Origin: Mycosynbacter sp964593465 | GTDB taxonomy: Bacteria > Patescibacteriota > Saccharimonadia > Saccharimonadales > Saccharimonadaceae | Length of the DNA: 64,000 nt | Reading direction: 5' to 3' | Assembly: GCA_964593465.1 (NCBI GenBank) | Contig: CAZQJY010000004.1 | Coordinates: 53,856 to 117,855 of the forward strand | Part shown: one piece after another, positions 23,843 through 32,694 of the stretch | Numbering within the stretch: position 1 is the stretch's first letter | How the letters are laid out: each line of letters opens with the position of its first letter | Program-made: the position numbers and the translations under genes | Notes under the pieces: generated by a model | Database searches by the model: none | What the model was told of the DNA's origin: nothing | The model's input: the letters and a program-made list of their open reading frames with translations, nothing else

Positions 23843-24721
23843 ATGAATGAATGGCTGCTTTTGATTATAGCTGCGCTGTTTGGCAGTGTAGTGTCGCTTA
23901 TCGGCGGCGTGTATTTGCTGTATGGAAAATGGGGGGCGGCCAAGCTCCAGAAAATTGCGGTGCCGTTTGCGGCGGGCGCGCTACTGGCGGCGGCGTTTGT
24001 CGATTTGTTACCAGAGGCGATGGAGGGCGGTGATGCGCATACGGTCTCGCTGGTAGTGCTTGGCGCCTTTCTCGTGTTTTTCTTACTGGAGCGTACATTA
24101 ACATGGTTTCATCACCATCATGAACATGAGCACAAAAATCAGCAGCATCGTCGTAATGCATCGCTCATTATCGTGGGTGATACACTGCATAATTTTATCG
24201 ATGGATTGGCGATTGGTGCAGCGTTTCTCGTGAGTCCTGTGACAGGTGTAATTACGACAATTGCTGTTGCGGCACATGAGATTCCACAAGAAATTGGCGA
24301 CTTTGGCCTATTGCTTTCCAAAGGAATGAAGAAGGGTCGAGTACTGCTGGTAAATCTTTTGAGCGCCCTTGCGACACTTGTCGCGGCTGTCTTGGTATTT
24401 GGATTTGGCGGAAGTCTACCGGTGTCGGAGTCGGTACTGCTTGCTATTACGGCTGGGTTCTTTATTTATATCGCGGCGAGCGACATCATCCCGACGATTC
24501 ACGCAGAGCCAAAACGACGAACTGCCAATGCACAAGCTGGTATTTTGCTGGTGGGCGTGGCGTTTGTCGGTATGACGACGACACTGGTGCACGAGTATAT
24601 GGGCGGACATGATCATGGACATCACCACAAGGTGCATGAGTCTATAGAGGAGCGCCACAATCATCACGAGGATGACCATAGTAGCCACGACCATCATCAC
24701 GACGAAGATCACGCACACTAG
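23843..24721 (+). CDS. ZIP-family metal transporter with His-rich tail
   Basis: A 292-residue ZIP (zinc/iron permease) protein. Helix IV carries the ligand pattern GDTLHNFIDGLAIG and helix V AVAAHEIPQEIGDF, the usual binuclear metal site. A His-rich loop (FHHHHEHEHK) follows helix III, and an unusually long His/Asp-rich tail of about 38 residues ends the protein. It should import Zn2+ or Fe2+/Mn2+. ATG 23843 is preferred over the TTG at 23837; a TACACT box is about 10 bases upstream. Confidence 0.88.
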   Translation: MNEWLLLIIAALFGSVVSLIGGVYLLYGKWGAAKLQKIAVPFAAGALLAAAFVDLLPEAMEGGDAHTVSLVVLGAFLVFFLLERTLTWFHHHHEHEHKNQQHRRNASLIIVGDTLHNFIDGLAIGAAFLVSPVTGVITTIAVAAHEIPQEIGDFGLLLSKGMKKGRVLLVNLLSALATLVAAVLVFGFGGSLPVSESVLLAITAGFFIYIAASDIIPTIHAEPKRRTANAQAGILLVGVAFVGMTTTLVHEYMGGHDHGHHHKVHESIEERHNHHEDDHSSHDHHHDEDHAH

Positions 24722-24762
24722 TCATTGAGCAGGGTAGGCATAAACGCTATAATAGTGTCTAT

Positions 24763-26337
24763 ATGCCTATGAAGCCGACATCGCACAAGCTAAAAACTGC
24801 GCTCGTGAAGACCACGGGCCGTTTACTTTCTCCATCAAAGAGTCCAGATGAAGCATTTGGGGATTTTTTTCACCAAGTACAGCAACAGCAAGTGTATGAT
24901 GACGGCAAGACGTTTGTCGATTTGATACCGAAAAAACGAGCTAATCAAATCATCAAAGAATACAAGTTGGCACAAAAAGACCCAGATTTTGATTTGCGAG
25001 ATTTTGTGAGTCGTCACTTTTATGAATTTTCACCGATTAATCAATCAGAAAAATATACTTATTCGCCAAATATCTCTCCGCGGGAGCATGTGCGAAATTT
25101 GTGGCAGCAGCTAGAGCGCCGCAATCGTAAAGACCGCGGTTCGCTTATTGCGTTACCGCACGAATACGTAGTGCCTGGCGGTAGGTTTAGTGAGCAATTT
25201 TATTGGGATACATACTTTATTATGCTTGGCCTTGCAGCGGACGGTGAATGGGAACGAATCCACGGCATGCTGCAAAACTACCAATACATGATTCGTAAAT
25301 TTGGGTTTATACCTACGGCGAATCGGACGTATTTTTTGAGTCGTTCGCAGCCGCCTTTTTTCTCGCACATGGTGAAATTGCTAGGGCGACATCGTGGTCG
25401 TACGCGCACTTATGCGGAATTCTTACCTTCGCTAATTGCGGAGTACCGTTTTTGGATGAAAGGTCGTCGTTCGGTTAATGAGCATGTCGATCATCGGGCG
25501 TATGCGCGTGTGGTGCAAATGCCAAATGGTATTGTACTCAATCGCTACTATGATAATAAAGCCACACCACGACCAGAGTCACTACGTGAAGACGTAGAGA
25601 CGGCTAAACGCGCCGAAAATGCTAACAAAGAAAAGCTCTTTCTCGATTTGCGAGCTGGTGCTGAAAGTGGGTGGGATTTTAGCTCGCGCTGGTTTCGCAA
25701 TGTGCGCGATATAGAATCGATTCACACTACTGACATCGTGGCTATTGACCTAAATAGCTTACTGTATCAACTTGAAGTAACGCTGGCTGAAACATATGGC
25801 TTATTGCGGCAGCCTGTATTGCGGCGCAAGTTCCAAGCCTTGGCTGACAAGCGTGCGCAAACGATTCTCAAATATTGCTGGGATGAAAAGGAGCAGTTTT
25901 TTTGTGATTATGATTTTCGAGAAGGTAAGTCAACGGGGCGTATTACGCTTGCGGGCGTGTTTCCGTTGTATGCCAAAATTGCCACGAGCAAACAGGCTAA
26001 AACTATGGCCGAGCGTCTAGAAAAAGATTTTCTCAAAGACGGAGGATTGGTGACAACGCTTGTTGACAACGGGCAACAGTGGGATTCGCCAAATGGCTGG
26101 GCGCCGTTGCAGTGGGTGGCAATTCAGGGGCTACGCGAATATGGCTACCATGCACTTGCTAATGAGATTAAGAGGCGTTGGCTGCATTCGACAGAAACAG
26201 TATTCTCTACCAAGCACAAGATGATTGAAAAGTATGATGTGGTGCACGAGTCACGCGTTGGCGGTGGCGGAGAATATCCACTGCAAGATGGATTTGGCTG
26301 GACGAATGGTGTCTATGCTGCACTTAAAGACGAATAA
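24763..26337 (+). CDS. alpha,alpha-trehalase (GH37)
   Basis: A 524-residue trehalase that splits trehalose into two glucoses. Both family signatures are present: PGGRFSEQFYWDTYF near 142 and QWDSPNGWAPLQW near 443. The catalytic Asp is in AGAESGWDFSSRW near 300 and the Glu in GGGGEYPLQDGFGWTNG near 505. No signal peptide is visible, so it is a cytoplasmic TreF-type enzyme. A TATAAT box (24748-24753) lies 9 bases before the ATG. It is followed by a GH13 gene, making a small alpha-glucoside module. Confidence 0.92.
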   Translation: MPMKPTSHKLKTALVKTTGRLLSPSKSPDEAFGDFFHQVQQQQVYDDGKTFVDLIPKKRANQIIKEYKLAQKDPDFDLRDFVSRHFYEFSPINQSEKYTYSPNISPREHVRNLWQQLERRNRKDRGSLIALPHEYVVPGGRFSEQFYWDTYFIMLGLAADGEWERIHGMLQNYQYMIRKFGFIPTANRTYFLSRSQPPFFSHMVKLLGRHRGRTRTYAEFLPSLIAEYRFWMKGRRSVNEHVDHRAYARVVQMPNGIVLNRYYDNKATPRPESLREDVETAKRAENANKEKLFLDLRAGAESGWDFSSRWFRNVRDIESIHTTDIVAIDLNSLLYQLEVTLAETYGLLRQPVLRRKFQALADKRAQTILKYCWDEKEQFFCDYDFREGKSTGRITLAGVFPLYAKIATSKQAKTMAERLEKDFLKDGGLVTTLVDNGQQWDSPNGWAPLQWVAIQGLREYGYHALANEIKRRWLHSTETVFSTKHKMIEKYDVVHESRVGGGGEYPLQDGFGWTNGVYAALKDE

Positions 26338-26386
26338 TGTAGTACAATAAGAAGTAAGCATAAGCAACACAAAAAGGACAGTTCTC

Positions 26387-28123
26387 ATCTCGCCCGACAC
26401 GCAAACGAACGCCAGAGCCGAAAGTACATGGAAAAACGCCGTAATCTACCAGGTGTATCCTTGGACATTTGCTGAAGATACTGAGCGTATGCCACAGCTA
26501 GGTCATGGTAGTATCAAGGGTATCGAGGAGCGATTACCGTATTTAGAATCGTTGGGTGTGAATGCAATTTGGTTGTCCCCTTTTTACCCATCACCGATGG
26601 TAGACGGTGGATATGACATTGCTGATTTCAAAAATATTCATCCCGAACTCGGCACGCTTGATAATTTTGATTCGCTGGTGCGCACGGCGCATGAGTATCA
26701 TATTCGCTTGATGGTAGATTTCATCCCCAATCACTCATCAGACAAGCACGAGTGGTTTGAAAAGTCGCGTCGTCGCGAAGAAGGCTTTGAGGATTGGTAT
26801 ATTTGGCATCCTGGGTCGCAGGATGAGCACGGCAATCGCCGACCGCCAAATAATTGGGCAAGTGTGTTTTCTATCCCGCAACGCAAATCACGTGAGCGTG
26901 GTGAGATGAATTGGTTGCGGCCAGAAGAATGGACGCCGCCCATCTCGGCATGGAAATGGGATGATGTGCGACAGGAATTTTATATGCATAGCTTTGCGGT
27001 TGAGCAGCCAGATTTGAATTGGAGTAATCCGCGTGTGCGTGAGGCAATGAAAGATGTAATGCGGTTTTGGCTGGATCGTGGTGTTGACGGCTTTCGTATC
27101 GACGCAGTCAATCACATTGGTAAAAACATGGAGCTGCACGATGAAGAAGTAAATACTGCATACAATGAAGAGTGGTTTGAAAACCCCTACGATCAATTAT
27201 TGCGCTATCAAAGTTGTAACTATCCACAGAAATTACATGAATACATTTGGGAGATGTGCCAGGTGCTCAAAGATGAGGCTTATGAGCATCGGGATTTACG
27301 CATTATTCTTGAGGCGTATATGGGTGAGTCGGACTTGCGTGATATCGACGCGATTGCGCCAGAGGTTGCCAGTACGTTTAATTTTGGTGGGCTGCTGGCA
27401 AATTGGGACGCGAATAGCCGCAAAATTCAAATGGATTATTATTATGAGCGCTTGCAGCCGGCTGCTGTTGCTAATCAGGTAAACGGCAATCATGACAAGC
27501 CGCGACTGGCATCTCGACTGGGCGATGCAGGCGCGCGAGCCGCAGCGGTCATCAATCTTTTTTTGCCCGGGATGCGATTTATTTATAACGGCGAAGAGCT
27601 AGGGCTTGTAGATGCCGACGTGCCAGCCTGGCGACTCAAAGATTCAAATGGTTTACGCGATCCAGAACGCACGCCAATTCCGTGGGACGACAGGGCGCCG
27701 AATGCTGGATTTTCGCGCGCTGACCCTGCTGATTTATGGCTACCTGTTAATGTAGCTGACGAGCACAAGGCGGTGATGCGTCAGAAGCAGCATGTCACTT
27801 CGTCGCTCAATCTCTACCGTGCGGCGATTCGCTTGTCACATGAGCTACCTGCGGCGCGTGAGGGAAAATATGTCCAGCTTCATGCCGATCACGACCAGGT
27901 GATGGCATATGGGCGTGAGAACGAATTACCAGACGAGCAGCTGGTGGTACTGGCGAATTTTAGCCGCGACAAACATGGTGCGGTGCGCGTGACGGACAGT
28001 CGATTCGTGATTGGCGAGATCGTTCTTTCGAGCGTGCACGCCGAAGAAAACAATCGTCGCGTCGATCTACGTGCTGGCGTGACGCTTGAGCCAGACGAAG
28101 TAGTGGTGATTAAGAAGATTTAG
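26387..28123 (+). CDS. GH13 alpha-glucosidase with a probable ATC start
   Basis: A GH13 (beta/alpha)8-barrel enzyme of the oligo-1,6-glucosidase/alpha-glucosidase group. It shows region I DFIPNHSS, region II GFRIDAVN (nucleophile Asp), region III IILEAY (acid/base Glu) and region IV GNHDKPR (Asp). The first strand, TWKNAVIYQVYPWTFAED, is encoded upstream of the first standard start (GTG 26453). The frame is open only back to a TAA near 26354 with no ATG, GTG or TTG. AAAAAGGA (26371-26378) is spaced 8 bases from an in-frame ATC at 26387, giving 578 residues. Either a rare ATC start or a start-destroying change or error is present. Confidence 0.85.
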   Translation: MSPDTQTNARAESTWKNAVIYQVYPWTFAEDTERMPQLGHGSIKGIEERLPYLESLGVNAIWLSPFYPSPMVDGGYDIADFKNIHPELGTLDNFDSLVRTAHEYHIRLMVDFIPNHSSDKHEWFEKSRRREEGFEDWYIWHPGSQDEHGNRRPPNNWASVFSIPQRKSRERGEMNWLRPEEWTPPISAWKWDDVRQEFYMHSFAVEQPDLNWSNPRVREAMKDVMRFWLDRGVDGFRIDAVNHIGKNMELHDEEVNTAYNEEWFENPYDQLLRYQSCNYPQKLHEYIWEMCQVLKDEAYEHRDLRIILEAYMGESDLRDIDAIAPEVASTFNFGGLLANWDANSRKIQMDYYYERLQPAAVANQVNGNHDKPRLASRLGDAGARAAAVINLFLPGMRFIYNGEELGLVDADVPAWRLKDSNGLRDPERTPIPWDDRAPNAGFSRADPADLWLPVNVADEHKAVMRQKQHVTSSLNLYRAAIRLSHELPAAREGKYVQLHADHDQVMAYGRENELPDEQLVVLANFSRDKHGAVRVTDSRFVIGEIVLSSVHAEENNRRVDLRAGVTLEPDEVVVIKKI

Positions 28124-29279
28124 TGATTTCTTCTGGCAGAAACCCTTTCTTGTGTTTGAAATCTGCCTCCCATTTATAATCTTTGGCGTAGCCGAGGTCT
28201 TTCATGAGTTTGGTCGGTGCGTTGCGCAGATGAATGGGCACGGGTGAGTCGGGGTATTTTCTGGCGAGCGCCCGGGCGTCGTACATCAGGCTGGTCGACT
28301 CGCGGGATTTTTTGCTGCGTGCTAGGGCTGTCGCAACATGATACAAAACATAACTACTTTCGGGCATACCAATGCGCTCGACAGCCTCGAACGCGTTGAG
28401 CGCGAGGCCAAGCGCGCCGTTGCCTGCCAGGCCTATGTCTTCGCTGGCAAAAATCACCATGCGCCGGGCGATAAACTTGGGATCTTCGCCAGCGTCAATC
28501 ATACGGCTGAGATAGTACAGCGTCGCCTCGACGTCACTGCCGCGCATACTTTTTATAAATGCTGATATGACATTGTAGTGCATCTCGCCTTTTTTGTCGT
28601 AGCCTGGCACGCGTTTTTGGGCTGCGGTTTTTACGACTTCGGCAGTGACCTTGCGCTTATTCATATTGAGCGAGAGTTCAAGATTGCCGAGCGCAACACG
28701 CGCGTCGCCACCAGAGAGTTCCGCTAGGTAGTCAATGGCTTCCGTGGTAACGACTTTTGTTTTGCCAAGTTCTTTGACCGCGTGGTGCAGGATTGCAACG
28801 ATATCGGCCTTGCTGTGCGGCTCCAGCACAAGCACGCGACTACGACTGAGCAGGGGCGTGATAACTTCAAAGCTCGGGTTTTCTGTCGTGGCACCGATGA
28901 GGCTAATCAGACCGCTCTCGACATGTGGCAAAAACGCATCTTGCTGCGCTTTGTTGAAGCGATGAATCTCGTCGACAAAAAGAATTGTTCGTAGCTGCAA
29001 ATTCCAATTTTGCTTGGCATGTTCGATGACTTTTTCGACATCTTTTTTACCGCTTGTGACAGCGCTGAGCTCGATAAATTCGGCCTTAACTTCGCGTGCG
29101 ATGATACGTGCCAGTGTGGTTTTGCCGCTGCCCGGCGGCCCCCACAAGATCAAACTCACCGGCTCTTTGCTTTTCACAATCTGCCGCAAAATCTCACCTT
29201 GCCCCAGCAGGTGAGTTTGCCCAATCACCTCATCGAGTGTTTGCGGCCGCATTCTTTCGGCAAGGGGTACACGCTCCAT
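28110..29279 (-). CDS. rarA: replication-associated recombination protein RarA (MgsA)
   Basis: A 389-residue clamp-loader-like AAA+ ATPase acting at stalled forks. It shows MERVPLAERMRPQTLDEVIG at the start, Walker A GPPGSGKTTLA near 48, Walker B LFVDEIHRFNKAQQ near 100, sensor 1 GATTENPSFEV and the C-terminal MgsA domain (MRGSDVEATLYYLSRM). The family length is normal. The ATG at 29279 is 7 bases after a minus-strand TATAAT; 38 further upstream codons are open but cross the divergent promoter and do not match the family. Its 3' end overlaps the GH13 gene tail to tail by 14 bases. Confidence 0.95.
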   Translation of the reverse strand: MERVPLAERMRPQTLDEVIGQTHLLGQGEILRQIVKSKEPVSLILWGPPGSGKTTLARIIAREVKAEFIELSAVTSGKKDVEKVIEHAKQNWNLQLRTILFVDEIHRFNKAQQDAFLPHVESGLISLIGATTENPSFEVITPLLSRSRVLVLEPHSKADIVAILHHAVKELGKTKVVTTEAIDYLAELSGGDARVALGNLELSLNMNKRKVTAEVVKTAAQKRVPGYDKKGEMHYNVISAFIKSMRGSDVEATLYYLSRMIDAGEDPKFIARRMVIFASEDIGLAGNGALGLALNAFEAVERIGMPESSYVLYHVATALARSKKSRESTSLMYDARALARKYPDSPVPIHLRNAPTKLMKDLGYAKDYKWEADFKHKKGFLPEEITKSS

Positions 29280-29286
29280 GTATCTC

Positions 29287-29304
29287 ATTATACTCTGGTA
29301 TACT
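29287..29304. promoter_or_regulatory. back-to-back -10 boxes for rarA and a hydrolase
   Basis: Minus-strand TATAAT (29292-29287) serves rarA and plus-strand TATACT (29299-29304) serves the hydrolase. Only 6 bases separate the boxes, and the start codons are 30-40 bases apart. Each -35 element must lie inside the opposite gene's first codons. Confidence 0.6.
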
Positions 29305-29309
29305 AAAGA

Positions 29310-30080
29310 GTGAAGTTTATGCAGGCAATTATCCAAAATCTTTCTGTCAGGTATACCGATTCGGGGCAGGGTCGCGTGTTGCTGTTTTTGCATGGTTGGG
29401 GTGCAAGTGGAGCGGATTTTGATGAATTAATGGCTCGGTTTGAACCAGACTATCGCGTCGTGAGCGTGGATTTTCCTGGGTTTGGCGGCAGTGAGCAGCC
29501 GCGCGAGGATTGGTATGTGGGTGATTACACGGTTTTTGTGGCCAAACTTCTCAAGAAATTAGACATTGAAAGACCATATGCGATTGTCGGCCATTCGTTT
29601 GGCGGGCGTGTGGCGATTAAAGGGATTGCAACAAATGTACTTATGGCGGACAAGTTGGTGCTGATTGGAGCAGCGGGTGTCAAACACTCTGACAGTACCA
29701 AAAACAAAGCCATCAAAGCCATCGCCAAGATGGGCAAAGCGGCATTATCGCTGCCAGGTCTTAGTAAAGTTTCGAGCAGAGCACAAAATAAACTCTACAC
29801 AGCCGTCGGTAGCCAGGACTACCTGCAGTCTGGCGCGATGAAGCAGATTTTTCTCAATACAATCGACGAAGATTTGTCTGATTATGCACATAAAATTACA
29901 ATTCCGACACTGCTGGTGTGGGGTTCGGAAGACGATCAGGCGCCACTGGCCGACGGCAAGTTCTATCACAGCCAAATCGCAGCTTCACAGCTCAAAGTTG
30001 CTGCCAGTGCAGGACATTTTGTGCATCACGATGAGCCAATTCAGGTATCGCGTTGGGTGCGGGAGTTTTTGAGTGAATAG
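29310..30080 (+). CDS. alpha/beta hydrolase
   Basis: A hydrolase of about 253-256 residues: LLFLHGWGASGADFD near 24 (oxyanion loop), nucleophile elbow VGHSFGGRVA near 92, acid WGSEDD near 210 and GHFVHHDEP (His) near 235. It resembles MhpC/haloalkane-type esterases; the substrate is unknown. The start may be GTG 29310 (5 bases after TATACT) or ATG 29319. It overlaps the MurF gene by 8 bases, so it may belong to the murF-ddl group. Confidence 0.85.
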   Translation: MKFMQAIIQNLSVRYTDSGQGRVLLFLHGWGASGADFDELMARFEPDYRVVSVDFPGFGGSEQPREDWYVGDYTVFVAKLLKKLDIERPYAIVGHSFGGRVAIKGIATNVLMADKLVLIGAAGVKHSDSTKNKAIKAIAKMGKAALSLPGLSKVSSRAQNKLYTAVGSQDYLQSGAMKQIFLNTIDEDLSDYAHKITIPTLLVWGSEDDQAPLADGKFYHSQIAASQLKVAASAGHFVHHDEPIQVSRWVREFLSE

Positions 30081-31509
30081 CTACTGGACACGCTATTTGC
30101 CTGGCTCGGTTCGCACACTTGTGTATATGCTTCAGGCAAGCGATTACAAAGTGAGTGTATATTGGCGCTGGTTGTTGCGGACTAGGGATTTGCGAGCTGT
30201 GAGTAGACGCGGTAAGCTGGTGATGACTACCAAGGCAAAATTACTGTTTGCAGTGCTTGCGCTAGTATATTTGTTGTTGTGGCTTGCTGTCATTTGTATG
30301 AGCCTTCTGAGTATTAGTATGAGTAATATAGCTATGTTTGTGGCGGTACTTTTACTAATTATCGTATTACCATGGATTGTCGCACTTATTATCATTCCGC
30401 CACTTTGGCTGGGCGAAGTGCTAATCCAAAAACCGCGAGCTACTCGCATATTGCGCGATGCAACGAATAAAATGGCTAGTCACTCGGCACACAAAATTGC
30501 CATTGCTGGTAGCTACGGTAAAACTACCATGAAAGAAACGCTCAAGACAATTCTATCTGTCAAACTTGATACTGCAGCTACGCCAGGTAATCTCAATACA
30601 CCGCTTGGTACCGCTCAGTTTGTACGTCATCTCAGCGGACAAGAAGAAGTGGTAATTTTTGAATTAGGCGAGTCACGCGTAGGTGACGTAGCGGAACTGT
30701 GTGAGATTACACAACCAGATATGGGAATTATTACAGGCATCAACGAGGCGCATTTGGAATCATTTGGTTCGCTAGAGCACACTGTCGACACTATTTTTGA
30801 GCTTGGCGAATATCTGAGGGATGAATCGCTATATAAAAATGCCGAGAGCGAATTGGTGGCTGAGAGAATTGTGAGCGACGACTCATTGGCATATAGCGCA
30901 CAGGGTGTGAATGGCTGGCAAGTGAGTGGCGTACAGTCTGGGTTAGGCGGCACGATATTCCGAGTGCATAAAGGTGACATACAGCTCAAGCTGCACTCAG
31001 GATTGCTTGGTGAATACCAGGTCGGACCGCTTGTGGCATGTATAGACATTGCACATCAGCTGGGGCTTGCACCAGAGGAAATTATAGAGGGAGTAAGCTA
31101 TACCAAGCCATTTGCACACCGTATGCAACCGCACCAACAAGCAGGTGCGTGGGTGATAGACGATACCTACAATGGTAATCCGCAGGGTGTGGCTGCAGGG
31201 TTGGAGTTTCTAGAGAATGTGGGTGCAGGTGGTCGCAAAATCTATGTGACACCTGGTCTAGTAGAGCAAGGCGACGCCACTAAGCAGGTGCATACTATAA
31301 TTGGTGAGCGGGCGGCATTTTGCGATGTGGTGGTGCTTATGCAGAATTCAACGACAAAATACATTCAAGCTGGATTGGAGCGGGCGGGGTTTGCTGGTGA
31401 ACTACATCTCATCGATGATCCGCTAGCGTTTTACCAGAACATTAGTAGTTTTGTCGCTAAAGGCGACGTAGTATTGATGCAAAATGATTGGACAGATAAT
31501 TATGTGTAG
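30073..31509 (+). CDS. murF: membrane-anchored MurF-like ligase
   Basis: A 478-residue Mur ligase. The N-terminal 135 residues are unlike normal MurF and hold two to three hydrophobic segments (about 56-78 and 84-115). The ATPase domain follows: P-loop AIAGSYGKTTMKETL near 140, GNLNTPLGTAQFV near 175, EAHLESFG near 232 and VIDDTYNGNPQGV near 360. MurF joins D-Ala-D-Ala to the UDP-MurNAc-tripeptide. A soluble MurF paralogue lies at 47436. The adjacent ddl makes D-Ala-D-Ala, so the pair could channel substrate at the membrane (inference). GTG start inside the hydrolase end. Confidence 0.85.
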   Translation: MNSYWTRYLPGSVRTLVYMLQASDYKVSVYWRWLLRTRDLRAVSRRGKLVMTTKAKLLFAVLALVYLLLWLAVICMSLLSISMSNIAMFVAVLLLIIVLPWIVALIIIPPLWLGEVLIQKPRATRILRDATNKMASHSAHKIAIAGSYGKTTMKETLKTILSVKLDTAATPGNLNTPLGTAQFVRHLSGQEEVVIFELGESRVGDVAELCEITQPDMGIITGINEAHLESFGSLEHTVDTIFELGEYLRDESLYKNAESELVAERIVSDDSLAYSAQGVNGWQVSGVQSGLGGTIFRVHKGDIQLKLHSGLLGEYQVGPLVACIDIAHQLGLAPEEIIEGVSYTKPFAHRMQPHQQAGAWVIDDTYNGNPQGVAAGLEFLENVGAGGRKIYVTPGLVEQGDATKQVHTIIGERAAFCDVVVLMQNSTTKYIQAGLERAGFAGELHLIDDPLAFYQNISSFVAKGDVVLMQNDWTDNYV

Positions 31510-31527
31510 CTACTGTATACTGAGTAT

Positions 31528-32694
31528 ATGAGCAAAAAAGTTATCGCTGTCTTCTTTGGTGGCAAGTCTACCGAACATGACGTTTCTATCATCACTGCTA
31601 TAGCAAGTGTGATTAATCCATTAGTTGCGAGCGGCAATTATCAGGTGGAGCCTGTGTACATTGCGCGTAACGGTGCGTGGTATTGGAGTGAAAAGCTCGG
31701 CGATGTATCGTTGTACTCGAGTGGTGAAATCGATGCATATATCGCGGCAAGCGAACCTGTGACGGTGTCGTTTGACGGTGGCTTGACGCTGGTGAAATCC
31801 AATAAGCTTGGACGCAAGCAGAAAGTACGTATCGATGTCGCCTTCCCTGCAATGCATGGCACGAATGGTGAGGATGGTAGCTTGATGGGGCTGCTTCGGA
31901 TGGCAGGTGTGCCATTTGTCGGCTGCGACATGGAGGCGAGCGTAGTGGCGATGGACAAGGTGCTGTCGAAGCAGGTTGCCGATGCAAACGGCATTTCTAC
32001 TGTGACGTACGAGTATCTTTATGCCGATACATTCAATAAAAAACCAGATGAAATCGTGGCTAAGCTTGAAAAAACGCTCAGATATCCACTATTCGTGAAA
32101 CCAACACACCTTGGCTCAAGTATTGGTATTTCGCGTGCAACGGATACAAAAACACTCAAAAATGCGCTTGAAGTAGCAGCGCATTACGATGACAAGATTA
32201 TAGTCGAAGAAGCGGTGCAAAATCTTATTGAGGTGACCGTACCGATTATGGGCAATCAAGATATGGAAGTGGCGTTGGTGGAGCGTCCGCTTGAGCATGA
32301 TGGTGACTTCTTTGATTTTGAGACAAAATACATGAATGGTGGTAAGAAAAAGGGCGGTAGTAAGAAAACAGGCGCACAGGGATACAGCGAGTTACCTGCA
32401 AAATTATCTGATGAGCTGTATGATAAATCCGTTGCTACTGCCAAAGCAGTGTACCGAGCGGTGGGCTGCGAAGGTATTGCACGTATAGACCTACTAATTG
32501 ATGGCAAGTCTGAGGAAGTGTATTTCAACGAAATTAATCCATTGCCCGGAAGCCTCTATGCCCACAATTGGCGTACGGCAGGTAAGTCGCCAGTCACACT
32601 TGTCGAACAGCTCATTGGTCTTGCCAAAGAGCGTACTAAGAGGCAGTCTGAGCGTACGACAGCATTCTCGACGAACTATCTTAAGCAGTTTTAG
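31528..32694 (+). CDS. ddl: D-alanine--D-alanine ligase
   Basis: A 388-residue ATP-grasp ligase: FFGGKSTEHDVSI near 9, AMHGTNGEDGS near 110, PLFVKPTHLGSSIGIS near 190 and VYFNEINPLPGS near 332. It makes the dipeptide used by MurF. The lid/omega loop carries a Lys/Gly-rich insert after KYMNGG (KKKGGSKKTG, near 272-282) where other Ddl have a short D/E-rich loop. A TATACT box (31516-31521) ends 6 bases before the ATG, implying a leaderless message. Confidence 0.93.
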   Translation: MSKKVIAVFFGGKSTEHDVSIITAIASVINPLVASGNYQVEPVYIARNGAWYWSEKLGDVSLYSSGEIDAYIAASEPVTVSFDGGLTLVKSNKLGRKQKVRIDVAFPAMHGTNGEDGSLMGLLRMAGVPFVGCDMEASVVAMDKVLSKQVADANGISTVTYEYLYADTFNKKPDEIVAKLEKTLRYPLFVKPTHLGSSIGISRATDTKTLKNALEVAAHYDDKIIVEEAVQNLIEVTVPIMGNQDMEVALVERPLEHDGDFFDFETKYMNGGKKKGGSKKTGAQGYSELPAKLSDELYDKSVATAKAVYRAVGCEGIARIDLLIDGKSEEVYFNEINPLPGSLYAHNWRTAGKSPVTLVEQLIGLAKERTKRQSERTTAFSTNYLKQF

